From contig OZ038324.1 of the NCBI GenBank assembly GCA_964035795.1, positions 8,444,878-8,508,877 on the forward strand: DNA of 64,000 nt, given 5' to 3'. Every line of letters starts with the position of its first letter. The first letter of the stretch is position 1. Position numbers and translations under genes: made by a program. This DNA is from Pterobdella sp. o SKG-2022 (lineage: Eukaryota; Annelida; Clitellata; Hirudinida; Piscicolidae). The notes beneath the pieces were generated by a model, which saw only the letters and a program-made list of their open reading frames with translations, searched no databases and had not been told where the DNA came from. Below are positions 1 through 14,055 of the stretch, piece after piece.

Positions 1-795
<795 letters not shown>

Positions 796-2494
796 TTCTT
801 TTCTCAACTAGGAAAGCAGTAACATTAAACTTAATACCCTTCAATTTGCAAAGCTATGTTGTCCGTGTGTGTATCCGTTTATGTGCTTGTTTGTGTGTTC
901 GTTTGTGGATTTTGATGTGAATTTGTTTGTGTACATGTTTTTTTGTTTTTTTGTGAGTTTGAATGTGTGTTTCGATGTTAGAGTGCAGCTGTTTATCTCA
1001 CTTGAATATGTTTGTGTGTGTGTGTCACCCATGTGTGGACGTGCATTTACCAAAGCATCTTTTCACACGCTCAAAACAAACACTTTTCATTAAGAATGTA
1101 ACAAGAGGCTTCCGCAGATCAAAGAAGGAGTTTATAATTTTAAAAAACACTTAAATTCTCTAGAATATTCATAATTGCTTTTTTTATGCTTTTTTTTATT
1201 ATGATATTATTTTTTTATTATGATATTTTTTTATGCGGTTCATGCTCGTGGTTTTAAACTATATATTTAAGAAAAGAAATAAAAAATAGTACGTAAGTTA
1301 ATGAAGAAAAATGGAAAATAGTTGGAAAATAAAAGTATTTGGATGATGGAAAAATACATAAATCAGCAACAAATCAATTAAAAAAATGAATAGTGTAATA
1401 AATAGTTTATATGAATTATATAAAAACCGATGGTGTATTTGAAAAAAAATGAAAGATTAATCGAACAACAAAAGTTGTGATATTGAGAATAGTAGCATTA
1501 TAAAAGTATTATAAGTTAAAAAAAAAAAAATATATTTAAAATAAAAGTAAGGAGAATTTTATTGGTTTTAACCAAAAAATCTAATTCGCAAAAAAATATT
1601 AATAGTAACAATAATAAAAATGGCAGTAATAATAGAAAAAATGAAAATCATTGCATCAACAGAAATAAAAAATAGTAAAAACTATATTAACAGAAAAATT
1701 TCATTAAAAAATAACAAAGAAAAAGAAAATTTATGATGTAGTAATACAGACTTAAATGCAATAAAATCAAAATTTGTTCGCTTGTATTGTCGCCCTAACT
1801 TTACTATTTTTGTTCTTACCCTTAATAATATTCTCCATTTTTTTTTATTGTTTTTTTCTGAGCGACATTTCATGACGTTTGAAAATATTTTTTCTAAAAA
1901 TGACAATATTTTTACATGCAAAAACACAGATATTTGTGCGAGAATTATTATTATTATTGTTATTCTTATCATTATTAATGAAGATGATATAGTTCTCAAT
2001 CTTCTTTGCTGATAGGAAGCTTTTTTTTGCCAACTTATATTTCAGCTTCAATCCTCTCTATCGGTTTCTTCCTTCTATAACATTTTCATTTTGTTGGAAA
2101 AGAAATAATTGTTATTTTTTTGTAGAAAAGTTTTTCTCCCAATTAATTTTTTATTAAGTTACTTTTTGTGATGTTGAAATTATTTTTATTCTAACATTAT
2201 CTCCATTATCGTCTAAATGGGTTTGCAAAATGGCACTTAAAAAATTTCACGATAACAAAAACTCTAAATATCAATTTAAAAAAAAATTTTCAAATTTGAT
2301 TTGGAAAAAATAAGACTATCAAATGTGTCTAAAATTGTCAACAAACCTTGCATGTTTTCAGCTCTCTTCTTCTTCCTCCTTCTCTTCCCTCTCACCACCA
2401 CAACCACCACTACAACCAACAGCGCAAGCACCATCCCTAACAGCCATAAAAAACTTTTGACCCCTGTAGATCCTCCATTCTTATCCATATTACT
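796..2494. other. non-coding, AT-rich; TG-rich patch at 855-1030
   Basis: No supported gene. A degenerate TG-rich stretch (855-1030) is followed by AT-rich sequence with homopolymer runs. Open frames here are low-complexity and show no domain or codon signature. Confidence 0.7.
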
Positions 2495-2640
2495 CTGCAT
2501 GAATGGATGCATGGATAAATGCATGAATGGATGGGTGGATGAATGCATATATGGAGGGTGTATGAATGGATGAATAGATGGATGGGTGAATTGGTGGATG
2601 GATGGATAAATGGATGGACGAACCAGATGAATGAGTAGGA
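2495..2640. repeat. degenerate ATGG/ATGA tetranucleotide array
   Basis: Imperfect tandem repeats of ATGG, ATGA and GTGG units on the plus strand. Related arrays lie at 3.4, 10.3, 11.05 and 11.2 kb in both orientations. Confidence 0.9.
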
Positions 2641-3391
2641 CATGGTGGTGGTGTTGATCAAAGGAAGAATATACGAGTGAGAGGTGGGGAAGTTGGGAAT
2701 GTACTTCTACCTTTATCTGGTCTGTGTGTGGGTGATTTAACTTCAATTGTACGTGTATATGCTCAGTAACTTAATGCATAACACAACCTTTAATTTTGTA
2801 AAATTGACTTGAGTTTAGCGCAGAGGAAGAGAAGTAGGAAGAAGATGATAGTGGTTTCAGATGAATGTTACCCTGTGAAAATAAAAATTAAAAGTGAACA
2901 AAAATGCAAATAGAAGGTTTGAAGAATTATTTACGATAGACAAAAAATGTTGACAGCATATATTTAAATTAGACACACAAAACGAGAAAAGTTTTGGATA
3001 AATTTAAAAAAACTGAGAAAAGCTCTGCAATTTATTGCTTCTATTGTGTAAATTGGGAAAACTCAAAAACTAGAATATTCTAAGTTTTCATGTAAAGGTC
3101 GTCTACACAAACCAAACGTTGCACAAGACTGGCAATAAAACTTCAGACTTTTGCGTCATTCCGTGTTTTATAACACGCAACATCAACACATTTTTAATGT
3201 TTTCTCAGAGGTTTTTTACTCATTAATTACTTTGAGTAGAATTTAGTTTGGATTAGAATATCCCAAGATGGAGTATTGTGCAAAAGTTCCATCTTTAACG
3301 TTTGAATCAGAGAGTTTTTAAATTTCTAAATTAAGCTTCATTCGTTTTAGAGATTATTCTGATAAGGTTTTAAAAACCATCATTCAAATCG
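2641..3391. other. non-coding, no gene seen
   Basis: AT-rich sequence with no credible exon, RNA gene or repeat family recognised. Confidence 0.6.
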
Positions 3392-3655
3392 TCTTTCACT
3401 CTATCCATCTGTTTTTATACACATCCATTAGTCCATCCATTCATCGCAACATCTTTTTATTCGTTTATCTATTCACCTAACTATTCGTTCATTCATCGAT
3501 CTATCCATCCACACATTCATCCAGCCATTCATCCTTCTACTCATTCACCCATCCATTAATCCACCCATCCATTCATCCACACATCCATTCATCCAACCAT
3601 CTATTCATCCACATATCCATCCATCCACTCATCCACCCATCCATTCATTCTAAGA
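3392..3655. repeat. degenerate CATC/CATT tetranucleotide array
   Basis: Imperfect CATC and CATT units. This is the reverse complement of the unit at 2495-2640, so the two arrays face each other about 750 bp apart. Confidence 0.9.
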
Positions 3656-5796
3656 CGAAGCAATAAAGCCACACACAAATACATTAATCATTCTTTAAAT
3701 AAAATATAATATTTTAAAAAATTGCAAGAAAAAAAATAAATTTAAATAATAAATACAAAAAAAAATAATAAATAAAAGAATACCAGTTAAAAATGAAGTT
3801 AATATGATATGTATTTATGAATGAAAACATCGAAAACAAAAAAGATTCTCAAAATTGATTTTTTTAAACTCTTAAATACGCTATTTTTTAACGAAAGACT
3901 CAATTTTACAATTATACATTTTATCCTTACTTTTTAATATTTCTCTATTTTTTTTGTTTTTTGATTTTGATTTTTATTATCTTTTTTTATTGCAAAGAAC
4001 CGCCACAATAGATTTCATCTCTAGAGTGCTGTAGGCGGTTTGACGTTGTTTTTTTTTTGTTTCCGTTATTATTTTTTTTCTTACTTCCATGTTTTTATTT
4101 TTTTTCCATAATAGTTTATTTCGTATTTTCCCATTATCATAGCGGTTATCTCTCCTTTTTGTCATGTAATAGACTCCTACAAGCAAGCTCATAACATGTC
4201 CTACACATCATCTTCACCCAAGATTTGTCGTGCAACAGCCAAAGTCATTATCAATTCCAGTTATACAGAAAAAAACAGTGTCGAGAATCTTTTCCAGCTA
4301 TTTGAAAAAAAAAGGTTGAAAGTCAAGTGTAGGTGGAAGAGAGGTTTAACAGGAAGATGCAGAATATGAACCACATGTCTGAAGAATTTTTTGGATATTT
4401 TTTTTTCTGCATGTCATATTAGCAGCAGAATTTATTTCGACCAGAGTTGGGTTTTTGTAAAGAGAAATGCAGTTGCATGTTTGTCAGATCTGAGTTCCAC
4501 TCGGTCAATTTCTTTTTCTGTACATCTTTAGAGTTTTTACGTTTAGTCTCATACAAGTGGCTCACTCAATATAGGTCTGCGGAGTTTTGATAGTTCTTAA
4601 CATGCCTTTATATCAGTCTCTACTTTTCATCAGCCTAAACAATGTTGACCCCATCGCAAAGGCTGTGAAGGTCAACGGCATCTTTTTTGGAGAAAAATGT
4701 GGAGAAAAACTCATACGTTTTTCATCATCACTCATAGCTTTGTACAGAAAAAGGCTGTGTTGTGGCGTTGAATTGTTTCTTTAACGATTATTGATATAAT
4801 GTTTCCTTTTCTAGCACTATCATAAAAAAACAAAAAAAGGAATATTGGAAAAATAAAAATAAAAATGCACTAAAAACAACAATAACACAATACTGAGGCA
4901 ACACTTATGACGTCATATTAATAAAATTAAATTGAAAAAACAAAAAAAAACATTGGAATAACATTATTGAAATGGTTGAAAAAAAAACTGAGAAAGATTT
5001 CCATCAAAGCAATTGCTTATTTGTTTTTGTTTTTCAATGTTATTCTCACTTTCAATATGAGCTTTAACCCTAGAAAAGGACTTTTCTCAATATTTTCTCC
5101 ATTTACAGGCATATAATTTTTGTCCGATTATTTTTACTTTAGAATCTCATCACCAAGGGCTTTATGAAACATTATTATCGTCGTCGTCATCATCATCATC
5201 ATCATCATCATCATTTTCATCACCACCACCACCAGCATCACTATCATTATAAATTTTCTTTTTTTTAGCTTATTTTTCGTAAATTGCCAGATGTTTATAA
5301 AACATTAGTGCTCTTTTTACACTTTTATGACTTGTATGCACGTGCGCATGCACACAATTACACCAACTTGTCACATTCACAAACACACACACAAACACAC
5401 ATATTTTAAAGAAATAAACTTATAAAAGGAAAACATAAAATGAAGACACTGAAACAACACAAGTAAGCTTCAAGAAGATTCACGAATATTTGAAGCACAC
5501 ACACAAACCATATAAATAAATACAAACTAAAAACAAAGAAATTGAAAGTGGACAAAATTACAAATAAAAACATCAAGCACACATAAGCATGCAGACATAG
5601 AAATACCTGCACAGACATTCTCACATGCACTTCTTTTGGAGACGCCATTTTTTTTAGATCTATGGTTTCTTGCAGCATGGAAGCCGAAGTGAGAAGGAGG
5701 AAAAAGATGATGGCGGTGCTGATTATGATTTCAATTCTAATCCAATCCATTTTTAATTTAGTTTTATTTCTTGTCTGAGTTCTTAGTGTGCTGTGG
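3656..5796. other. non-coding with a short (CAT)n run
   Basis: Mostly A/T-rich with poly-A and poly-T runs. A short CAT/CAC trinucleotide run lies at 5180-5236. No supported gene. Confidence 0.6.
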
Positions 5797-5970
5797 ATGA
5801 TGGTGTTGTGGTGGTGTTGTTGTGTTGTTGTAGTGGTGGTGTTGTGGTATTGGGTGGTGTTGTGGTATTGGGTGGTGTTGTGGTATTGGGTGGTGTTGTG
5901 GTGGTGTTGTGGTAGTGTTGTGGTGATGTTTGATAATGTAGTAGTGGTGTTGTAGTGGGTTTTTGTGGTG
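5797..5970. repeat. GGTGTTGTGGT-type minisatellite
   Basis: Repeats built from GGTGTTGTGGT and TGGTATTG units. Three near-identical 18-bp copies lie around 5838-5900. Open frames across it encode only His/Thr/Pro-rich repeat peptide. Confidence 0.85.
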
Positions 5971-7262
5971 ATTCCACAACATTAAACCATAGTTTTTATA
6001 ATAAAATACGAAAAATTAAAATTTCAACTATTTCCATCAACTTATTTTTGCGTATATAGCAACATGATAATCCGCGATTTGATTACAGAGCATATTTCAA
6101 CGCATTGAAGCCTAATTTATTTGCATTTCACATGTGTTTCCTCTTTTATGAGTTTTCATCAATAATCAACCGAATTCAGTTTTTTTTTTTTTGGTTTTAT
6201 TACGAAATTGAACAAATGAGCTAGTGAAGGTTAGTGAAGGTAATGATTTTAGTGTTAAATGAAATTGATTTAACCAGCAATAAAAATTTTGTTTCCAAGT
6301 TGGTGGAATTTTTTTAAGGTTTGAACACCATTTTGTTCGCCGTGTAACGTTGTAAAGTGATATGCTGATAACAAAAAGCTTGGCACTACACGACAGAATA
6401 AAAATATTTAGTCTTTGAAATATGTTTTTTGCTTGAATTATGAATAATTAATGATAATAATAAATAAAATAAAAAAAACAAAAATATCTTCGTTTAGAAC
6501 ACTTTTTTTTTTCATTAAAATTATAATCACGATAAAATCAAAAATTTTAAACACCCTTTTTCAAAAAATTTTTCTGAATTTAAATCATATTTCCAAATCA
6601 GACCTTTAAAAAAAAATGCTAAGATAAAAAAGTGAAAATAAATTCAATTAAAAGTCTAGTTAACAATCTCACAAAGGAACGGGATCTTCACATGTTTTCC
6701 CCCATGAACAAGTCTTTTTTTTTGCATTATTTTTCATTATTATTGATAATTTCAGTCTTATTATTTTTCTTATTATTACAATCATGAGTTTTTAAAAAGC
6801 TTATTTTGATTTTCATTAATCAAACGTTTTTTTTCTTGCACAATTCTTTTTTTGATATAAACAACTACATGAAACTCAAAAAGTTGAAGTGAAATGAATA
6901 GCAAAACTAATTAAAACAATTTATAAGAATAAAAGAAAATGGCTTAAATAGAAACAAATCAAATTAATAAAACATGCCTTTCAAGGGTATAATGATGTAC
7001 CGTAAATGAAATGGCATAAAAAAAACAAAACAAAGAATTCAAATCGGATGAAATAAAAAATATGGTAATAACAGACTAGATTTATAACTTGGAGCTGCTT
7101 AGAATTGTTGAAAGTGAAAATCTCGTAAAAAAAGACATAGGATATTTAATTATGCAAAAAATCGTTAAACGCCTCCTTCTTGGAGCTAATGCTCCTATTT
7201 CCGCTTTTCCTATTTATTTTTATTAGTTTTTATCGAATATTTCATTTTGGATGTTTTTTTTT
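5971..7262. other. non-coding, AT-rich
   Basis: No gene, RNA gene or recognisable repeat family seen. Many poly-A and poly-T runs. Confidence 0.6.
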
Positions 7263-7390
7263 GTTTATTAGTGTTGTTTTTTGTTTTTTTTTTGTTTATT
7301 AGTGTTGTTTTTTGTTTTTTTTTTGTTTATTAGTGTTGTTTTTTGTTTTTTTTTTGTTTATTAGTGTTGTTTTTTGTTTTTTTTTGTTTG
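7263..7390. repeat. 31-bp tandem repeat, four copies
   Basis: Copies begin at 7263, 7294, 7325 and 7356, an exact 31-bp period. The unit starts GTTTATTAGTGTTG and is followed by T-runs. There are no unique spacers, so it is a minisatellite. Confidence 0.93.
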
Positions 7391-9463
7391 ACAGATTAGT
7401 TTTTTGTTCAACAAAAATTTCTTGGACGACATCTGTACAGAGTTTTGCACGTTTCAACAAAAAAAATAAAACTTACACTGAATAAATGATGGATAAAAAT
7501 CAATTAAAAAAAAATAAGCAAGAAAAATAAGGAAAAAATGAAGCGAAGATATACGAAAATATAATTGCAAATTAGAATGCCCAATACAACAGTCCTTTGC
7601 ATTTGTTTTGCCACAATAACAATAATAATAATAGCAAAATTTATTTATTGTTAATATGACTTCTAACATGAAAACTTTTTGAATATTTTGTGTTTCCAAT
7701 TTTTATTATTTTGGAAAATATATTTATTCTGAGTGATGTTTTATTTGTTTTTTTGTGTTAATTAGAGTATTGTTTTGTTTTTTATATTTGATTTATTATT
7801 GTTTTTGTTATTCATTGAAAATCAAAACTGTGAAAGAATAATTAGATTGTGAATTAGGGAAGAAAAAAACACAGATTATATGCAAAGAGACAGTTAATGA
7901 TGTAAAAAAAAGATACTCAAAAAGAAATAATTGAAAAAATTTCAATAAATTAATTATTTTCATTGTTATTAATGCAATTTTCCGCCTTTACTATCTCATT
8001 CGTGGAATATTACTAGCCAAAACTACTGCAGTAATGGGAGCTGAAATTTAAATATCACAACAGAAAGCTTCAATGTTTCAATAAAAAAGAAAAAAAATGT
8101 AAAAAACACAAATCAAAAATAATAAAAAATAAAATCAAAATCAAAATAAATCGAATTATTTAAAGAAATAAATTTTTCCACTAAAAAGTGCCACTGTTAG
8201 AAGCTAAATCCCATTCAAAAAAAACAAAATTTATTTGGAATCTAATCTTTAAATAACATTTGTTTAGCGCCATATTAAGCACATTTTATGTTCTAATCTT
8301 ATTTTTTTTACGGTTCTTTTATTTGGGCACATCATCGCCATATTGAAATGTGCTTTTATTAAGATCTATGGTTTGTCTAACTACCAAATAAGACAAAAAA
8401 AAAATATTTGAGATTTTTGCGTTTTTTTTTATTTGTTTGAAGCTGATAGGATATTGTTGTAGTTGTGAGAGTTGTTGTTGTAGTAATTGTTATAGCTGTA
8501 GGAATTGTTGTAGTTGTAGTAAGTTTTGTAGTTGTTGGAGTTTATGCGGTTATGTTGCTGTTTGGTGTGAGAATGGTGTATTTGTTGTTGTTGTTGTTTT
8601 TATTATTTTTGTTTTTAGTTACAATTTTTATAGCCTTGTTATTGTGTCTCTTTTATATTGTCATTGTTTGTGTCTATGCAGTTTATTTTGTGTTGTCGTA
8701 TTTGTTATTTTGTGGCGTTGTGATGTTGTTTGTGTTTGAGGCTGGATTGTGTTTTGATAATGTTGTGTTTGTGTTGTGATATTTTGTTGTTGTCGTTTTT
8801 CTAAAATTGTGTTGTGTTGTTTTTCTAAAATTGTGTTATGTTGTTTTTTTTTCTATTTCTTGTAAACAAATCAAAGAAATAAATAAATTTTTGAATATGT
8901 AAAACACCTCTTCAATTTTATGAACTTTTTGAAACCAATTTATAACAATAAAAGTAATGATAATAAATAGAAAAACAGAAAAAGTTATTCTGAAAAATAC
9001 ATTTAGATAAAAATTTTTTTTTGCTTAAATTTTTGCACTCATTTATTCAAAATTCTACGCCCTTTAATAGGACCGTTAAAAAATGTAAAAAATTGTTTTC
9101 ATAGAATCCGAAAAAAGAAAAATAAGAGCTTTAGCAAACCTGGATAGAGTGGTGAGTTCCCAGATAAGATTCTAACAACAATACATCAAAGGAATTTACA
9201 AAAGTTCTTTTCAACAGTTATAACATCCAGTTTTTGAATATTTCACAAGCCTATAGTTTTACGGGTTGAACAAACTTCATGGTAAAATGCGGATGAGGAG
9301 AATACGTGTAATGGATACATGTAAATTGTATTTACAAGAATTTACAACTGTTCAGTGATGCTTTGCACACATGATGTCGTTTTCATCTTGTAAACAAACA
9401 CAAAAAATTGAAATAACGTCAAAATACTCCGCGTATATCATTCGCCTAACTATATACATCGCT
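7391..9463. other. non-coding; TTG-rich patch at 8440-8850
   Basis: AT-rich sequence with a T/G-rich patch (GTTGT units) around 8440-8850. Open frames there give Cys/Val-rich low-complexity peptides without domain features. Confidence 0.6.
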
Positions 9464-9653
<190 letters not shown>

Positions 9654-9946
9654 GCTAAAAATATTCATAAATATTTCATGTTTTAAATATTTTAATTCAA
9701 TATCAAAAATATTCAAACTAGCATGAATAAACCTTGGTTTTATTGCGCATGCTCCGTTCTGATCATCCAAATATGCGTGAATATCTTTTGCGCATGTGTG
9801 AATGTCTGTGTGAAAATATTACTGTGTTTTTATGGGTTTTATTTTATTTTGGTATGTGAGTATCCTCATCTAAAAACGCACGTGTTCAGTATGTGTACGT
9901 GTGTGTTTTTATGGGTGTTTGTGTACGTGCGTGATTTTTTGCGTGT

Positions 9947-9949
<3 letters not shown>

Positions 9950-10012
<63 letters not shown>

Positions 10013-10014
10013 TG
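9950..10014. repeat. (TG)n microsatellite
   Basis: About 65 bp of TG repeat, preceded by degenerate TG-rich sequence from about 9780. Confidence 0.95.
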
Positions 10015-10299
10015 CTAACTATGTCAACTGTGACTTGAAAAATGCCGATATTTAAAAGTCTTGCAAGAATTTGTTTGAAGGAAAAAATTTATAAAAAAGA
10101 TGCGTGCAATTTAACGCATCTTTGATTTTCTAAAAATTTTTTTACGTACACACACACAAACACACTCACACAAACACACAAACACACACACATGCAAATG
10201 AGGCGCTTATCATATAGGGAAGTTATCTGTGGTTTTGGAATAAAAGACGACTCGACAGTGCAGCAAATTTATCACGGGTTATTGAAAAAGAAAGTAATA

Positions 10300-10470
10300 T
10301 TGATGGAAGATGAAAGCGTAGATGAGTGGATAAATGAATGAATGCATGGATGAGTGCATAGCTGGAAGAATTCATGGATAAAAACATACGTGTATGAATG
10401 GATGGAAAAATGCATTGATAAAATATGAATGCATGAATGAATGGATGAATAAGTGAATTGATGCATGATG
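10300..10470. repeat. degenerate ATGA/ATGG array
   Basis: Imperfect tetranucleotide units, same orientation as 2495-2640. Confidence 0.85.
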
Positions 10471-11039
10471 AATAGATTCAATGCATGCCAGGGTTGTTGG
10501 ATGCTCAAAGATTACATTTATAAAATGAAACAACTCAACTTTGAAATATTCAAATAAGAAATTCTTGGACACGCAAATGGATGGGTATGAATGAGGTGTG
10601 TGGGATGAAGGTGATGTAGGTTTAAAGTAGGTGGTTGTTGTGTTGATAATAGCATACTATCACCACAGGTTCTTCCGTTGAACAAAATTTTCAAAAGCAA
10701 GCAATTTATTAACAGCAATAACCACAACTAATGCAACAATATCAATACTAAAACGATCCACATGAATGAAACCTCACAAAGTTACATCCCTTATATACTA
10801 CTAATTTTGGAAATCCTAGGACATTTCAAATGTAAAGTACTTTTAAAAAACCTAAAAATATTAAACTGAGAGATAATTATAGCCAACCTAGCAATATATA
10901 CTACACGTTTAACTATATATCATAAAAAGGTTCAAAGTACAAAATAGTTAAAATATGATACCTTGAGTAATGTCCGACAATTATAACCAGCTTGATTTCT
11001 GTGGCAAATACTAAAAAAAATGGAAAGAATAGAACCAGA

Positions 11040-11155
11040 ATGAAAAGGTGGAAGTATGAATGAATGAATGAATGGATAAACGAATGAATGGACGGATGAT
11101 TGAATGAGTAAATGAGTGAATGAATGGATAAATAAATGGATGAATGAATCTGTAT
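11040..11155. repeat. GAAT/GGAT tetranucleotide array
   Basis: GAAT and GGAT units on the plus strand. It faces the complementary CATT/CATC array beginning at about 11222. Confidence 0.9.
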
Positions 11156-11221
11156 ACAAAAAAAAATGAGTAAAAATTTGATCGATGTTATAAACGTTTT
11201 TCATTCGACAATACATTTGTT

Positions 11222-11635
11222 TGTTACTCGTTTATCATCCATTCATTCATCCATTTATTCGTCCATTCATCCACCTATCCATCTTTCAATTTATTTACCA
11301 TCCATTTATCTATTCATCTTTTTCCTACTCATCCATCCATCAATCCATCCTTCTTAGTCAACAATCGATTCTCAACATTTATTTATCTCCACTCATCCAT
11401 TCATACTTTTCCCTCATCCATTCATACTTTTCACCCATCTATTTATACTTTTTCACCATCAATTCCTTCTTTTAACTCATCCATCTATCTCAATCATTCA
11501 TTCATCTATTTGTGTTTATCTATCCATCATTTTATAGACTAAATCCATCCTTTTATCCATCCTTTATCCATCCATCCATTCATTTTTTCATCTAACCTTT
11601 CACTCATTTTATCTATCCATCCATCCATTTATGCC
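11222..11635. repeat. CATC/CATT tetranucleotide array
   Basis: About 410 bp of imperfect CATC/CATT units. It is the inverse of 11040-11155, with about 65 bp between them. Confidence 0.9.
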
Positions 11636-11698
11636 CCTACAACAATTGCTTATTCTTTCTGGCTTTTTATTATACATCTATTTATGCAGCTTCTCTGT

Positions 11699-12026
<328 letters not shown>

Positions 12027-12789
12027 TGACAAAATATTTCATATTTACACAATTGCTCACACTACAGCTGTTGTTACTACCCCAATTTTCAAGCATTTTG
12101 CTCGTGGCTCGATCTTATCGCTATTTTGATTTGTGTTTGGGTGTTTTTAGCTCTTGGTGTCTCAGATCGAATTAATTTTTATTGTAGTTTTTTGATATTT
12201 TTTTTCAAGTTTAAATTTTGTATTCATGTATTTAATATTAGTTACACCAATTGATGAAGAATTCATAAGCTGTGTGCTTTCAAAGGCTTTCAAATGTTTT
12301 AAGTTTTTGTTTGGACTTTAATGCTCAAAAAAGCTTCAATTTTCGGTATTTTATCAAAATTCTTTATGGTGTTTTATCAGTTTCGAAGTATTCTGGTATA
12401 ATACTGAAATGTACTAGTATCTTATTGAGGTATTCTTGTATTCATTTTAAACGTTTTAGTGTTTGTTGAAGAAGTTGAGTGTCTAGGAAAATAGTTTGAT
12501 ATTAAATGAGATATTTTTGTATTTTATTGATATATTATATTATTAATCGGGTATTTTTGTAATTTACAGAAGTATTTTGGTAACTCACAGGAGTATTTTT
12601 GTAATAAAGGGAAGCATTTTGGTATTAAATCGAGGTATTTTTGAGACAGTCTTGACATTCTTCCGAAACACTCAAATGCGGAAAAAAAACATTGAAATAT
12701 AAACCAAAAACTTGTTATAAAAATTATTTCTCAAAACTGGAATTTTTTTTAATCAATAGGAAGAATTATAAGCTGTAAAAATTAACACA
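12027..12789. other. non-coding, no gene seen
   Basis: AT-rich. GTATTTTGGTATT-like motifs recur loosely between 12340 and 12640, with no clear period. Confidence 0.55.
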
Positions 12790-12866
12790 ATGATATTTAT
12801 ATGGGTAAAAAAGTGGGAAATATGGCATGATATTTATATGGGTAAAAAGGTGGGAAATATGGCATG
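12790..12866. repeat. 37-bp tandem duplication
   Basis: Two copies of a 37-bp unit begin at 12790 and 12827 and differ at one position. Confidence 0.93.
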
Positions 12867-12925
12867 AAAGATACAATCTTTGTCGAGTAATTTGTTTAGA
12901 ACACTGAAAAAATTCTTAAAAAATA

Positions 12926-13008
12926 TATCAGAAGTAGGGTTCGAACCCACGCCGACATATGTCCATTGGATCTTAAGTCCAACGCCTTAACCACTCGGCC
13001 ATCCTGGT
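12926..13008 (-). tRNA. tRNA-Leu (anticodon TAA)
   Basis: An 83-nt type II tRNA on the minus strand. It shows an A box (TGGCCGAGTGG), a B box (GGTTCGAACCC), anticodon TAA within GGACTTAAGATCC, and a long variable arm with a GACAT/ATGTC stem, typical of tRNA-Leu. No intron is visible. A T-run follows directly downstream on its strand (plus 12916-12922), a likely Pol III terminator. The acceptor stem has one C-A mismatch at its second pair and a G-U pair, so it could be slightly degenerate, but all other elements are intact. Confidence 0.92.
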
Positions 13009-13897
13009 TAATATTAAATTAACGAGTTCTGGTTTGATAATTGTTACAGTATTAACAATGGTTTTCTAAATTTTTCATGATTCCAATTTTTTACCATTAT
13101 CGATTTCATGCTCTTTTTTGTTACAGCCAGATGTTTCTTCTTCTGTTTGTTTTTATTCTTTTGATTCGTCTTATTTTTATTATTATTTCTTAAATTTGCG
13201 CACTTCAAAATTTTTAAGCCTTTTATTTTCTCAAATCTTCAATCATATTTTTATTATTTAAAATTTATTCAACATTTAGTTTCAAAATTTAGTCAAGAGT
13301 GTTCAATTATTCACTTTCCATTAACATTGTTATGCACGTGTGCCGAATCTTGAATTAGTTCACAGCAAACCTTCAAAAATCTGACACTTTTAAGCCCAGA
13401 GTCGTGAGTATTTTGAACAGAGAATATGAAGGTTCTTTAAAGCAAATATAGAATTTTTTAAATTACTGAAACTTGAAGAAAATTTATGTTTTACTCCACA
13501 AATGATGTGGACTTTGTTTTGAGTTGAAAATTGATGGAAGGTTCAAGTTTATATAACACAAACTTTCCCACCCCTACCAATTCCCTTGACAAGCCGCCAT
13601 CTTCAAACACTCGAGCAAAAACAAATGAGCTGAAAGCCAATTATTTGCTCTTTCTGTGGTCATGCGTTAGGGGCTAAACTATTGGTTTGGTTAGACCAGT
13701 GCAAAGTGTTTTTTTATTTCACTTTCATGCTCCTACTTCCGTTTCAGTCTACCAAGTTGTTAAAGGACTAATGCCTGTGTTGGCAAGATTCCTTTGCGGA
13801 TGTATGGAATTACACGTTGAAAATATTTAATTTTAAAAGCAGAACTTTTTCTAACAAATTTTTTAGCTTTTTTATGTCAAGACATAATAGTAAAATC
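13009..13897. other. non-coding, no gene seen
   Basis: Region after the tRNA and before the (CA)n array. AT-rich with no exon-like segments recognised. Confidence 0.6.

Positions 13898-14055
<158 letters not shown>

Noticed and set aside
2276..2746. His/Pro/Ser-rich 156-codon minus frame
   Set aside because: Driven by the ATGG/ATGA array; no gene context.
7263..7390. Evenly spaced repeats resembling a CRISPR array
   Set aside because: There are no unique spacers, the unit is T-rich, and the sequence is eukaryotic; it is a minisatellite.
8437..8779. Cys/Val-rich open frames
   Set aside because: They result from a GTT/GTTGT-rich low-complexity patch with overlapping frames open together.
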